This document shows, piece by piece, positions 11,201-22,859 of a stretch of 64,000 nt of DNA; position 1 is the first letter of the stretch, and the number at the start of each line of letters is the position of its first letter. The position numbers and the translations under genes are program-made. The stretch spans positions 124,001 to 188,000 of the forward strand of contig QEYB01000255.1 in assembly GCA_017562135.1 (NCBI GenBank). Reading direction: 5' to 3'. Source of the stretch: Dipylidium caninum (Eukaryota; Platyhelminthes; Cestoda; Cyclophyllidea; Dipylidiidae). Under the pieces are notes generated by a model. That model did no database searches, was not told the DNA's origin, and worked only from the letters and a program-made list of their open reading frames with translations.

Positions 11201-13091
11201 TAACGAAAGGCAAGAAAACAACACCACTATTGGGTACATTAAAATCATCCATTGAAGCTTATTTTTCCACCGTTCTAAAGCCGGAGCCATTTGTATCAGA
11301 CTACGTATTTGATAAATCTCTGGGTTAGTCGTATTCTTAAATTACAGGGGGGTTTACTAAAATGCCTATTAGTCTCAATTTAATGCAAGTTAAAGAGTCT
11401 GCGAAACAGCTGAGGCAGAAGTGACGGATTACAGTCTGACATGAGGACCCAAGGTGGAGTGTGGGGGCGAAATATTAGGGCATGAGAGGCGGCAATTACG
11501 CTTGCAATGAGATCTTTCACTGTCTTCGCCGAATGCGCATTAACTTTGGTGTTTAAGACAACAACATAGCTGATGCTGAGTAACGGGCAACAATTACGCG
11601 GGGGAGAATTTATTCGACGGCGATGCCACCCTCTCTTCGGTCGTAGCGCTTGAGGCTGATCTCCACAGCGAGCTCCATCAAGCATAGTAAGTGGCCCGAT
11701 CTAATTACCAGCAAGTAAATTGGAGCCTTGAATTGTAAACTAACCCACTTCAGGTATGTTAATCTGCTTTTGAAGTTAGGGACATGGCTACACGATAAGG
11801 TACTGGTCTGTGCTAAAATTATGGGTCGGAAAGTGGGAGGGGGGACGAGAGGGGCGCAAAGACCAAGTCTGAAACTGACCTTTGGGAAACGACACGAGAG
11901 CTCCGCATAGGTGACAGCATTTAAGATGGCTATGAGGCCCGCCATGATGTAGGCGAGAAACGTTGCCGGGCCGGACTTGTTGCGTGCAATTGTCCCGGTG
12001 AGCACAAAAATAGTACCTCCAACCATTGCAGCTGAAATTGTGACAGACACAGCTTTTCAGTGCCATTTTACAATCGATTTCACTGCAATTTCGGTTCCGG
12101 ACTGGAAAGGCCTCCATGTAGCAGAAACTTCTAACGAAATAGGCGATTGTGACCTTTCCGGTGAGATGCAATAGCCACAGGTTATGCTTTCGGCTATTCG
12201 CGACTGCTCATTCGTGAGCTCGCCACCACTCCGAGAGTAAAAGCCCCCGAGTTTTCTCTACCCGCATTTCACGAGTTCTCGATACAGACACTTGACCAGG
12301 CTCAGCGCAATTCGCCACTGTTGAGCGTTGCGTCGTTTGAAGGTAGCGAAAGAGGTACGTAGGAAAGCTCATTTAACAGTTTTTGAAGGCTGCTTCTCAA
12401 CAGTTTAACCAATAATCGGATGCTCCTCCTTTACGGTCACCCATTGCCACTCACTCGAGAATTCGTCTTCTTGACCATTTAGCAACTAATTCAACGAACA
12501 GCCAAATCCCCTAGCTTGCCACAGTCATTTTAGACCTGGCGTCGTTCTAACGATACCAAATCGACCAACACTTGGTTTCCAAGTAATTGTGGGCGAAGGT
12601 CTAAAATTCTTAACTTACATTATATTCGGGCATTTATCTCCCTTTTGTCTAAAGCTACAAAGAGATGCTAATCTAACTAATTTAACTTAAAACTTGTTCC
12701 ATTTATGAGTGGACTTCTGAGCAGCGCGTTGGTAGGAGGACTGCGAGGGGAGGTCTCATATGATCCACGTAGGCGGATTTAAATTGATAGAGGAAAGCGG
12801 GGTCAAGAGCTACACAAATGGGCAACTTTAGGAAATAATTAAACAGGGAAAGGCTGGTAATATTGATAACGGATGACAAAAGCCCCACTCCCCAACCCCC
12901 CTCGTACCGATTCCGTAGCCAACAAGATCCACAGTCCGCAAACATCGGTTGAGTTGGGTCCTAAGAAGTTGGCCCAAATCGATGCTGATTGGCTTCTTTT
13001 GCAGTGCCTTCCTATTTACTTTGTCACAGTATTCCGTGCAGGAGGCCGACGAAGAGCCTTTTGTCGGCGAATCAGTCTGTTGTGCGCTCAT
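5250..13091 (-). CDS. cationic amino-acid transporter, SLC7 family (CAT type)
   Basis: Multipass plasma-membrane transporter; the CAT branch imports arginine, lysine and ornithine. Eight exons: 12908-13091, 11880-12031, 11018-11199, 10289-10973, 9262-9522, about 6175-6525, 5521-5629 and 5250-5338. All phases agree, giving about 670 residues, normal for CATs. Family blocks: RCLRTVDLVGYGI (N-terminus), FVLTGTIARNKSGPA (TM1-2), STYTYVYVLLGELPAFLAGW with the conserved Glu (TM3), EETRDPEKSIPRA, GCLIGIFSNLL, LADFMCLGTLVAYSMCS, and the C-terminal VPFLPCVTIIFN, TWIRFLIW and LLIYFAYGVRHS. Start taken at 13091 (MSAQQTDSPTK); an in-frame Met at 13184 is an alternative. The intron at 10974-11017 is 44 nt and the one at 6526-9261 is 2.7 kb. 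Exons 5 and 6 begin after AAG acceptors; the start of exon 6 (6525) is the least certain boundary. Substrate preference cannot be read from sequence alone. Confidence 0.95.
6526..9261 (-). other. intron 5 of the SLC7 transporter (2.7 kb)
   Basis: Separates the exon ending in the cytosolic loop after TM8 (donor GTAGGT at 9261) from the exon carrying the next two TM segments. Open frames around 8.1-8.5 kb arise from a proline/arginine-rich, purine-skewed stretch (8190-8400) readable on both strands. No conserved protein is seen. Confidence 0.6.
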
Positions 13092-15944
13092 CTCCACCGT
13101 TGTGTAGGCCCGTCTATGGAAAGAAGGTGACGGGTGAACTATCCTTTCCTTCACAAGTACTCCATTGGCGCGGCGTCGCACCAATCAGCGGCCGGCACTT
13201 CTTCTGCACGAGAGTGTCAATTGGGGCGTTCTGCAAGGTCAAACGCATTGATTGCTTCTCCGATGAGAGACGTAGAGGGATTAGGTTACACGAGTTGGTC
13301 TGTCGTAACTGTAATTGCATCACGACAAAGGATGCTGCGAATCCATCTGCGGTCGATCATCTCTTTTCCAAATATATTCCATCGAAATGCCCTCATGGGG
13401 TAATCCCGAGTAAATAGCACGTTTTTAACTAATTGAGAATACACACTGTCAGCATAACCAGGTGCCATCTGCACCAGACCCCGAAACGCTGTGAACGCAT
13501 CGGTGACGTTCCCACAACACACACACTCCTCCTTCCAGTGGGACCATCCCATTAGGGGAATCGAACGCGGTGAGTCGATTTGGGGGGCAAATTGGTGCGA
13601 CGCGAATGACCACATCCCAGTGAACATCAACGGAGCCTTCCCTTGTCACAGATATCTAAATAGCCGTTGATTTGCATGTCAAATCATGGTTTCAAAAGGA
13701 ACAAAACCTCCCAGGCTCAAATATATAGAGTGGAAACTTCTGCCCCCCCCCCCCCGAAAAGAGCGGGACCCAACAGAATTCATTTATGATTTGAACTGAG
13801 ATGCTGTTAGCCAGGAAACAAAGGATTTAACGTTGTCTACGCAAACATACGAGATTTCGTAGAGGTAGCACAACAATTTGTCAAATAATGCTACTTGAGG
13901 GGTGTAGCATGTAATTTTTTGTATCGCCAAGCCCTCGCAAAGGCTACCATTCGCCTTTACCAACCGAGACACCTACTGTTGCTTATGCGTATGACAGCGT
14001 TGCCGCTTTGATTGAATTCGCTTCACAACGCAGCCTTCGAGTTGTTTGGAGAGCCTCGTCACACTGCTCGAGAGTCTCGCGCCACCATAAATTAGACACG
14101 CTCTTGCGCAATTCTCCTGGCCTTCTGCTCTTGAGTGTGTCAATGCCTGAAGATTTTTAGGGAAGTTCCATCTTCTCGTCGATCCTACAAACCAGCTAAC
14201 AAGAACAACTGGAAAGCAGCGTGTTCATCTGCTAAACTGACCTCAATTTGCTTTTCCCCCCGTCTATTGCCGGTTCTACGCCAGTACACCGGGGTTCTAT
14301 GAGTGTGATTCGAGAATGCGCTGCTAAGTCGCCTGTAGCCACGGTACCCCATGCGAATTTATTTACTCGCGTAGATGCTTCAGAATCGTAGGGTGAGATT
14401 TACGGGGACGAATGAGTTCCTTATAATTGTTACTTTTATTAATTAAGTAAACGTGTTCCTCAGCAGTAGACAAGTCTGATGGATGCTCCAAATTGCGGTT
14501 GATTGAAGGAATGCGAACCAAAATCGCGTTAGCGAGCCACTGTTGATGCCCAAGTAGATTGGCAGTTACCATCAAGCTTCTCTGATGAAGAATGTGCGAT
14601 TATTCGCATCTCCCTTCGTGTGTCCACCTCGTGAGAAGGAAGCCTTGTGGCGGCGAATTGGTGGCTTTTGATGAAATGCAGGAAAGTTTGCACAGTAGGC
14701 ACACTCCAGTTTTCCCATTTGGTCTCACGGTTTCAAGATCAGAAGGTTTCGATAGAAAGTCAGATCACATGATTGGAAACATGGCATTTCGCAATGCTTT
14801 GAGAAGGAAGAGTTGAAGTCATTGGTGTAGGGCTGATCTCCGATCGCCGCATGGTCAGACGGAGGCTGCTAACACGGACTCTAAGTAGCCACTTCAACGT
14901 TCTTCCCGCGGCAAGTGGCCGGCCGTTCGTTGATAGACAGAAAATGTGTAAAAAGCTACCCTTTTGACATACCCGCGTTAGAACCTGTGAATAGAACACT
15001 TGTGGTACACAATCAAATTAACAAAATTCATTTGCTAGATCCTTGCACAAAATCACGAAATATTAGCGCGAGGAGTAGGCGTCGTGACGAGGCATATGCC
15101 GAACTCGGTCTGATGAACTTCCACGCCCCAAATTTGAATCATTGAAATCTGTGCTTATTATGCACACTTCTGATTTACCGACCTATAATTAGAACCTCGT
15201 CTGTTACGTCAGACAGGCCTATCATTTATCGTCCAAAACGCAGCATCACACGCTAATGTAAACGCTGTCCGCCTGTTTATCTTAGCAGTCACACCTAGTA
15301 CGTGACGGAACTGGATGAGACGGTTCGCGAAAAAGCCATTGTTAAACGGGCCTCCGTGTTCCTACTGCTGCCCCGCTGCGGCCTTGGGGTATGCTGACCC
15401 ACGCGGTCCGCAGCGGTCCCGAGGGCTGAGCGTCGGCAGCAGAGTCGCCACGTGTATGCGCGCGGAGCGAACGCTTTCCCGTGGGTGTGGAGGACCAGAA
15501 CTGGGCCCCACTCGTCCCCCACATGGGACCGAGCCTCTCGTCTGCTCAAGTGTACCAGTACACCGGCCACTTGGCCTCAAAGGGGTAAAGGGTCGCAGAG
15601 ATCATTATTAAACATTTCTATCGAAATTGAAATGGTCACTTTGTTGGGGGGGAAGATCAACCACATTTATTGCCATACATTTGGGTTGAGAGAGAGGGAG
15701 CATCAAGTGAGGCAGAGAGCCCATAGCTTGATAGAAAGCAAAGTGAAATGAGAGTGTTAAAATGGCAAAGAGTGGGTAGAGCGCCCTTTCGGTTGGGCTT
15801 TTTCTTGATCTCTTAATGCCACCACGAAGTTCAGTTTAATTCTTATTAGGCTGGTGCAAAATAAGACAACGAATTTGGAGTACAATAATTATATCAAAAT
15901 GTGTAAAAAACGATCCTTTAATACAGACGGATGGGGAGAAGCCT
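13092..15944. other. intergenic stretch between the transporter and the zinc-finger gene
   Basis: Contains the presumed transporter promoter (minus strand, above 13.1 kb), a run of 13 C at 13743-13755 and a CpG-rich patch at about 15370-15560. Open frames at 13286-13649 and 15295-15751 lie in several frames on both strands at once and show no family motif, so none is called. Confidence 0.5.
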
Positions 15945-18900
15945 TCACACGTTCGGCAATGGGCTGGCGCTATTGTTACTGCTATTGTTGATCAAGCGAT
16001 TAATGGCACAAAGCAAAAGTTTCCCTGTTTTTTCATCTACCAAAGTTTCTGAGTTGATTTCACGACATTTGATTCGTTTCTGCAGTGCCTCAGAGCCACC
16101 AACACTTTCAAGGAGTTTACAAACATGTTTATGGCTTCGGTAGTGTTTCTGCAACCAACATTCCATCTCGAAATCGAGATTGCAAAGATAGCACTTCCAA
16201 CGCGATTCGTTCCTCCCTGTGGACTCTGTCGACCGGATCTCGTCCACTCTCGGTACCTTCACAGAGACGTCGTTAGTTTGGGGCTGTTTAGGCTTAGCCA
16301 AATTTATTACGACACCTAAAATTCGTAAATGAAGAAACATTTTGGAAATAACTCTCAAAATGAGTTGCACTTGCACATTTAAAACAGTCTCAGGATACAT
16401 GGAAACTCTTCTACCTGAAAGACGAACGCGCAATCGCAATTCGAATGTTGGAATGAGTGGAAAGGGAGATCGGACTGACTAAATGGTGGGGCATCAGTTC
16501 GCCTCTATGCCTTAAATGGCGTCGCCGCAGTCAGTTCGCACCGGGGGACGGGCGGCGCAAGGGGACTCCTGGCGTCCTCGGACAAACTGCACCCGCCTGC
16601 TCCCGGCAACCAACCGGGATGGGAGACAAATTCCCTCCGCGCCTCCAAACCGCACGGGCAGAAGTTAAGAGGTTGCTGGCGGCAGAGTATGTCAGCATGG
16701 CACTTTGCCCGGGCCGTACGATCGTCCCCCTAAGAACCCATACTTTCAGGGGAAATAAACTGTCACAACTACTTCGAAGAAGTCAACATCCCCAGTTGTA
16801 ATGTACTCCAATGAACTGCACTGAGGCCCAAATGCATTAAAAGACGAGACTGGAGGAGCAGTAGTGAGTGAAATGCGGCTGTAAGGAAAGGGTATGGGAG
16901 GAATTTCACGAGAGGCCTAAAACAGTCAGACCAGTCCAGCTATTTTAGTCAGCGGATGGAGTTGTCAAGGCGCGTTGAAGTGGTCAGCATAGGTGGACGG
17001 GATTCACAGCTCCCAGTTGGTGTACGAGAGTGGCCATGGAACACGCGGCTCATGGAGGCGGTGGCTGAACTAGATGCGACAGTGGAAGCCAACGGTACTG
17101 TAATGGTGCACCCCACGCGCAACATATCACCGCAGGCCGTAACGTTCACGGTGACAGAAGGAAGTTACGAGTGCGTCTAAATACATAACCAGACACTTTG
17201 TTCTTTAATGTCTAGACGCGATTTTAGTGGAAAAATCATTGGTCTGGTAAACACACGCCAGAACAATTGCCAGAAGAGGGCTTACGATCTAAACCTTCTG
17301 TTTGTTTACTAAGTATTTTAATGAAATAGCATTTTAAGCAACCTTCTTCGTAGCACGTAGATGCCTGCCTATGGAGGTCCGACGGTTTGTTGGCATCCTC
17401 CATCGTCGCTGTGGAGAGTGACACTTTGGTTGAAAGGTCCATAGGGAAGTCCTAGGTAAAGTGAACTGGTTTAACTCAAAGCCATGGCATACAAACTTCA
17501 CCATTAGTTACATGACTGTGGCAGTTATCACGAAGGGTGAACTTGGAAGTCCTCACCATTTACAAAATACAATTTAACAAGCGCACTACGAGTATATGGG
17601 CATCTGTTAACATAAAGAGACATCACCAGCCGCGGTGAGAGGTTGGTGGATTCTCTACTAACCGGTATGAGCCTACGGCAGAATACTGTGGTACGAATTG
17701 GCAGTTGCCGCCACCCATACGTGTTTGCTGTGTTTCCTGTTGCTGCTGACGGTGGTGATGGACGGCATGATTTGAAATGCACGCAACAGAGGCGACGGCG
17801 GGCAGGGGGAAGAGCGGAGCAAGGTGCGACACGAACGCGCCCTCATTGGGGAACAGCGACCGCTGGGCTCGTGATTGGACTGATGTCAAACCCCCGGCTA
17901 CCGTAGTCACTTCTGCGGTTGGCCGATTTCTGACAGAGGATAAAGGCAATTGCAACGCTCTGCTGACGTGTACTGTGAGTTTGCCCCAAAGTTCCCTTAG
18001 GTTACCTCCGACTTCGGGAGTTAGTTGCGCTAAATTCCTCAGGCACACTGAGAGCATTGTGTCCCAAAATTCCGTTATATATTTCTGTGGCAGTGTGTTT
18101 CTAACCACGTGATCACCAGCATACAAAGACTGGGGTTGACGTTGTGGCTGTTTATGAAACAATCTAAAAACAAGCTAATCCACTGCACGTGAATTATGAG
18201 ACAATGACGATATCGTTTAACTTGTTCCTCTCCCCGCTGGGGTGACGGCGAGTGACAAGTCCAAATTAGGCAGTTTCTAAGCGAAGCGGTTTAAACGGCA
18301 AAAATTATAACGCACTTTCGTCAGTGGCTCCTAGGCGCACTGTCCAGCCGCGACTGGACATTTAAACACATATACAAACGATTCCCCGCTGAGGGTGAGG
18401 AACCGCAGTAAAAGCGCTACGGGTGACGCCGCTGCGACTGGCCAAATCGGTTGTCCTGTCTGCGATCAACTCCACGTACAGTGTGTGAATGAAGACGGGC
18501 AGGGGTTTGCACTGAGCGTTTCTGGCCTCGGGCACGACATTCCTGGCCTGGGTGCGATCAACCTGAGTGCTGCTGGCCAATGCTGCCGATGGAATGCGCG
18601 ACTGCTGGGGGATTTTAGGTGTCTGAACGTGGTTGAGCTGGGCGACCGCGATTTCCTGAGTTTGGTTTTTACTGTTTTCGGCGATTACAGCATTCTTCTC
18701 TGTTAAGGTTTTCTTTTAAAGTAAACAACAAACATCGTGAGATGAGAGGCTACCACAAGGCAACATTCGGGTGAGAGTTGGATCAAATTAAACGTGCAAA
18801 TAGGGTACACTTCAGCTCATTTTATCGTCTCGGCCACTACAATGGAGAAGCATTTAGACCACCTGCATTGCGAGGACTTCGTCCACTTTGACGGAAGCAG

Positions 18901-21635
18901 CGATGGCGCTGAGAGAACTCTGTCGGACTAAAGACACTGTCTGAGGGAGGTTTTGGGATGGGGGCGCGGCGACAGGATGAAAGCGATTAGTCGGAACTTT
19001 CACACCACTCAGAATTGAGTTTGGACCGATCTGTGCTGCTAGAAAAGTAGAAGTCGGATTATAAGCGGAGAAATTTTACAGTGCTGCGCCACAGTGACCT
19101 ACTTTCACCCAATTTTAATGTAGCACTGGTTAACTTTTAGCCAGAAATTCTTCATTAGGCAAACACTATCTTCCAAATGGTAAAATGTTAATAGATTGTG
19201 AAACATCGGCGCTCAGATCTCAAGAGTATCCTTAAAGGTCACTTATTGACGAGTACTTCAACTCTTCTCGGCGGGCAGTGAGCAAAAGACTTCTCCCCTG
19301 CCCCCACTTCCTTGCCACTCTTATGATCCGTGAGGAGATTTGGAAAGGCTAACAGGCCCTTAAGGAAGGTTAATACCAGGGCTTTAGTAAAGATTAACCT
19401 CTTAAAAGATTACCTTTATAGTGGAGACTAGAATTTGGATATCCTTGGTGCTCTTTCGTATTTTGGGCTCCGACAAATCTCTCATTTCCTCCATGTCTCT
19501 GGTCACCTGCAAAGGTCAGAAGTGGTGTTAATAATCGGCGCAAGTAAGCCTATTCGCATTTCTCTCGCGTTTCTCAGACACCCTACTTTTATACGGAAAG
19601 CTAACCATGGAGGAACGCGAACAAATGTCGAGGAGTTGAGGCTGTGGATTATGCGGCTGACGGGAGGAAAGGTGATAATTGAGTGGTCGAGCAATCAAGC
19701 ATCTTCTAACCCGAAATTCCTTACACTGACCTGAAGTTGAACAACCCCGGAGGACGTGGTGGAAGGGACCCTTCCGCCTTCATTTGTGAAGCTCTTATAC
19801 CTCCTCACTCATTTTTTTGTTTGGTCACGTTTTATTTTAGTAAATTCATGATAAAAGTAATGAAGTGAAACGCTCAAGTGTCTAACCTTCTGTGCCATTA
19901 GACTGTCCCTCGGACGGACGTCCATTGTTCAGCCTCATCGGCAGTTCCTGAGGCTCAAGCTGACAAAAATAAATAGTTAGTGTATGTATAAGCATGCTTC
20001 CTTCAGAGTAATCAACTTATGGTATCTAGTTCACTTGATGACTTTCCTGGCACTTCGCGTGAATGCTTAAATGGACACAATGGTAAGAGAGAACTTGCGT
20101 CCTCAAGACGTGAAGTCTCTCTTCCCTCCCCTTGCCTTCTCTCCTCTCCTCTCCTCTCCTCTCCTCTCCTCTCCTCTCCACTCGACTCGACTCGACTGGC
20201 TTCCTAAATGTCAGCCCAACTGTCGCTATTTGCCCTACTGTGGACTCTCTTTACTTACACAGCAGCACTTGGACAGCCTCTTAACGGGCCGACTACTTCG
20301 TGCGTGGAAATGGAGTTGAGTCAAAAAAACCAAGGGCAAAAAGGAGGGGTACAATACACGGAATGATTTTTTGGGAGGAACCGTCCAATTAGGGGTCGGA
20401 CGTGGTCGCTTGTTTGATGGAGGCTTCTTCGGAGTGACATTGGGTGTCGCAAGGTCTGCAAGTCAGTTAAAACAGGTGAATTAAGGATGTGTACTCCCTC
20501 TACTGGCAGTCATGCTTGATTCAGTCGCTGGCAACAGTGGTTGCACACTTTGCGTTAGCTTGGTAGTTTGAAATCACACTACTGACCTTTTGCAGCATGG
20601 CTTTTAAGTCTACGTGAGAGGCCACGGTGGACCACTGCAAATGGAGGCGCATTAAGGGGCATCGAGGGCTCGACGGCCGCTCTCAGTGGGCACGAGTGGA
20701 GACGGCTGCTGGACACGGTAGAATACGCGCTTCGTCTCTCGTATCGGAGCTTACCTCTTCTAACCTGATCTGGAAGCGGGGAGGCTGCGAGGATTGCCAC
20801 CCAGTCGCAGTGCTGAAAAAGCTGCTTCAGAGCAATTTCTAGGTTCTTGGAGGCACACGTCTTCATCATTACACAAATTTCATTCTCGTTTGTTGCGGGG
20901 ATGGAGAAGTTTCGTTCGTTGCGATCCTTCACAAGGCACAAAAGGGAAAGCGCAAATGAAATTTGTAAAAGTGGACAAAGAAGTTTGTCCACATCTGCTA
21001 CAAACGAATAGTACAGGCTTAGTGAGAAGTGTGGCGGAAGTTTATTCGAGATCTTTAATTGTATCTTGTGAAATAAGAAGGAGCAGCAATTCACTTCCTG
21101 TTTACCGCCTTAAGAAAGGGATTTTATTCTCATTTACCCTCGTCACTGCTTTAGTATGAAGCGAAGGCGAGGGGTGGGGTTGCCAAAGCACCTTTATTAA
21201 GTTGAAAGAAAGGGATGCGGGCAGGGAAGGGGAGGGAATGGAAGGGAAGGGAAGGCGGCGAATGCGAATTAAGCCATGGCTCGAAGTAATGGTGAAAGTG
21301 GTGTCCTAATTACGTTCATCCTCCTGGGCTAAAGAGTTAAACTACGAGTGGAGAGGCATCTTTCTCGTGATGTAGTGAAGTTATCAAACCATGTCACTGG
21401 GCGGCACAAGTTCGCCTGAAATTATAATGCATCCAGCAGACGGTTTGAGTGAGGAAAATCTTACGTTCTTGTTCACTTTGCTCTCGTCGATGCGGGTGAC
21501 ATCCAGTAAAATGGGAATTCGGTAGATGATCTCCTCCTTTATGATGAGCAGGTAGCCAATGTCCTGCGGCCTCTTCGGATGGGACCAACTGCAGGAGGAG
21601 TTGCCTTCGACGGTGTCGCCTGCACTTTCCGTAGC
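15945..21635 (-). CDS. unidentified protein with a C-terminal U1/matrin-type C2H2 zinc finger (partial, 5' end unknown)
   Basis: Four exons are supported: 21465-21635, 20755-20926, 18421-18699 and 15945-16315. Phases agree at all three joins (0, 1, 1) and the joined frame of about 330 codons stays open to the stop at 15945-15947. The first exon has a canonical acceptor (CTTGCAG) and donor (GTAAGA). The second and third encode NENEICVMMKTCASKNLEIA and a Gln/Ser/Ala-rich, probably disordered linker. The last holds CYLCNLDFEMECWLQKHYRS followed by HKH: Cys-x2-Cys-x12-His-x5-His, the spacing of U1-like or matrin zinc fingers that bind RNA or structured nucleic acid. A basic/polar tail follows. 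I do not recognise the orthologue. A nuclear nucleic-acid-binding role is inferred from the finger only. The acceptor of the second exon is AAG. Upstream exons, possibly one at 22.6-22.8 kb, are missing from this model. Confidence 0.6.
16316..18420 (-). other. intron of the zinc-finger gene
   Basis: Between the two 3'-most exons. Open frames at 17623-18162 (minus, with a short His/Gln-rich run) and on the plus strand overlap each other in GC-rich sequence and lack matching splice phases, so they are not called as exons. A GC-rich patch lies at about 16510-16640. Confidence 0.4.
18700..20754 (-). other. intron of the zinc-finger gene with a pentanucleotide repeat
   Basis: Separates the exon ending at 20755 from the one starting at 18699. 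It contains the CTCCT/CTCGA tandem array at 20141-20195. No conserved coding sequence is visible. Confidence 0.5.
20141..20195. repeat. pentanucleotide tandem repeat (CTCCT)n passing into (CTCGA)3
   Basis: About seven and a half copies of CTCCT (20141-20178) are followed directly by three copies of CTCGA (20181-20195). It reads as one pyrimidine-rich microsatellite whose unit changed by substitutions. It lies in an intron of the zinc-finger gene. Confidence 0.9.
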
Positions 21636-22579
21636 CTGCAAGAGAACGCCTTCACCAAATCAACCTTCACTTCCGTGCACACTCCCTGCCTGCTTGTGCA
21701 TGGTGCGCACAAAGGGGTGTGTCAAAAACCAAAATGTCATTATCTCTCTACCATTTGATTTGCGGTGCCTCCCGTACTCTGTCGCGTGTTCCGCCAAAGG
21801 GGGAGCTTCCCTGAAAAAGAAAGAGTATGTTTTTTTACGAAACACGCGAGATTTTTAAGTTCGCGCTTTTAAAGGCTTTTGAAATCTACATGAAAACCCT
21901 ACAACAAACCAACGATTGCATAAAATGGGTTGTATTGGCCTTCTCCCTTGCATTACTTTATGTCCAATTTTGTAAATGAGAGAAAATGCTTTCTAGTTAC
22001 CATCAACTGAGTTGGATCGCGACCGGAAAGTACATGGAATTCTAAACCAAAGGGAAAATACGAGTACAGACAAAAGACAAATTAGCTGGAACCGCTGGCG
22101 AAAGGAGAAAATCTTACACGCCAGACAGTTATTCTCCCCAGACGCGGGAGCTCTCGGCTTTTGTTGCCATTGGAAATGATCTCTCAGCAGCACACAAGAC
22201 AAAATTTACCGTGGTCTCGACTTTTGCCCTGGATTTTCATCTTTCCCAGTTAGAAGAGAAGCAAATTTACCTCTGACTGTGTCGCAATTTATACCTCTAC
22301 TTTCTTGTGCCGTTTTTCATCCGCGAAATCGTTTCCCGTAATGATGGTGTGTAATAATAGCCATAGTTTTATCTCAAAAGGACCTAATTATCCACGCCAC
22401 TCTCAGCAGCCTCTTTCACCTAATTTTAACTTAATTCTCCTCCAAATCTCACTTTAATGCCATTCAAAACACTCCAACAGGCACTAGTTAGGAGTCTTTT
22501 CATGTTGGAAGAGTTCACCACAATCGGTCCACATTAATGTAATTTGTGAAAAGCCGCTCGAAGTATCAATTTAAAGGTT

Positions 22580-22770
22580 CACGAGTTTGTGCGTCCGATG
22601 GACACATTCTGCGTTATTATTTCGCGCGGGTGATTTTCTCCCCTTTCAACGACCAACTCCTCAACATGACGCCCATGACCTGCGAGATGCGACGGCTCCT
22701 TCCGACCGGGAAAGAACTTCTCCATCACATCGTCACTATTTGCCTCCTCGTCTTCCTTTTCCTTTGTGAA
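22580..22770 (-). CDS. candidate upstream exon, acidic/basic low-complexity coding sequence
   Basis: After a pyrimidine-containing AAG (minus strand, about 22770) a frame opens with EKEDEEANSDDVMEKFFPG and continues as a polar, charged sequence to about 22590. Composition looks coding, and the strand and position would suit an upstream exon of the zinc-finger gene at 15.9-21.6 kb. No single donor with the required phase 0 stands out (GTTGAG near 22665 is possible), so membership is uncertain. Confidence 0.25.
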
Positions 22771-22859
22771 AGTTAATATGGAACTCTGGTGGACACGTTT
22801 ACACTGCTCGATCCTATGGGGACGCAGTTTTATCCCATCGCATACCAATTTATTTCGTC

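Noticed and set aside
13091..13184. Alternative upstream start of the transporter at 13184
   Set aside because: In frame, but the added 31 residues are basic and unlike family N-termini; the Met at 13091 gives a normal hydrophilic start.
12873..13417. Several plus-strand frames of 85-142 codons
   Set aside because: They are antisense to the first transporter exon and its upstream region, where conserved SLC7 sequence reads on the minus strand.
15295..15751. Overlapping frames of 60-99 codons on both strands
   Set aside because: CpG-rich DNA lacks stop codons in several frames at once; no frame shows a motif or splice partner.
17623..18162. 179-codon minus-strand frame with a His/Gln run
   Set aside because: Considered as an exon of the zinc-finger gene, but the flanking exons already join in phase and plus-strand frames are equally open.
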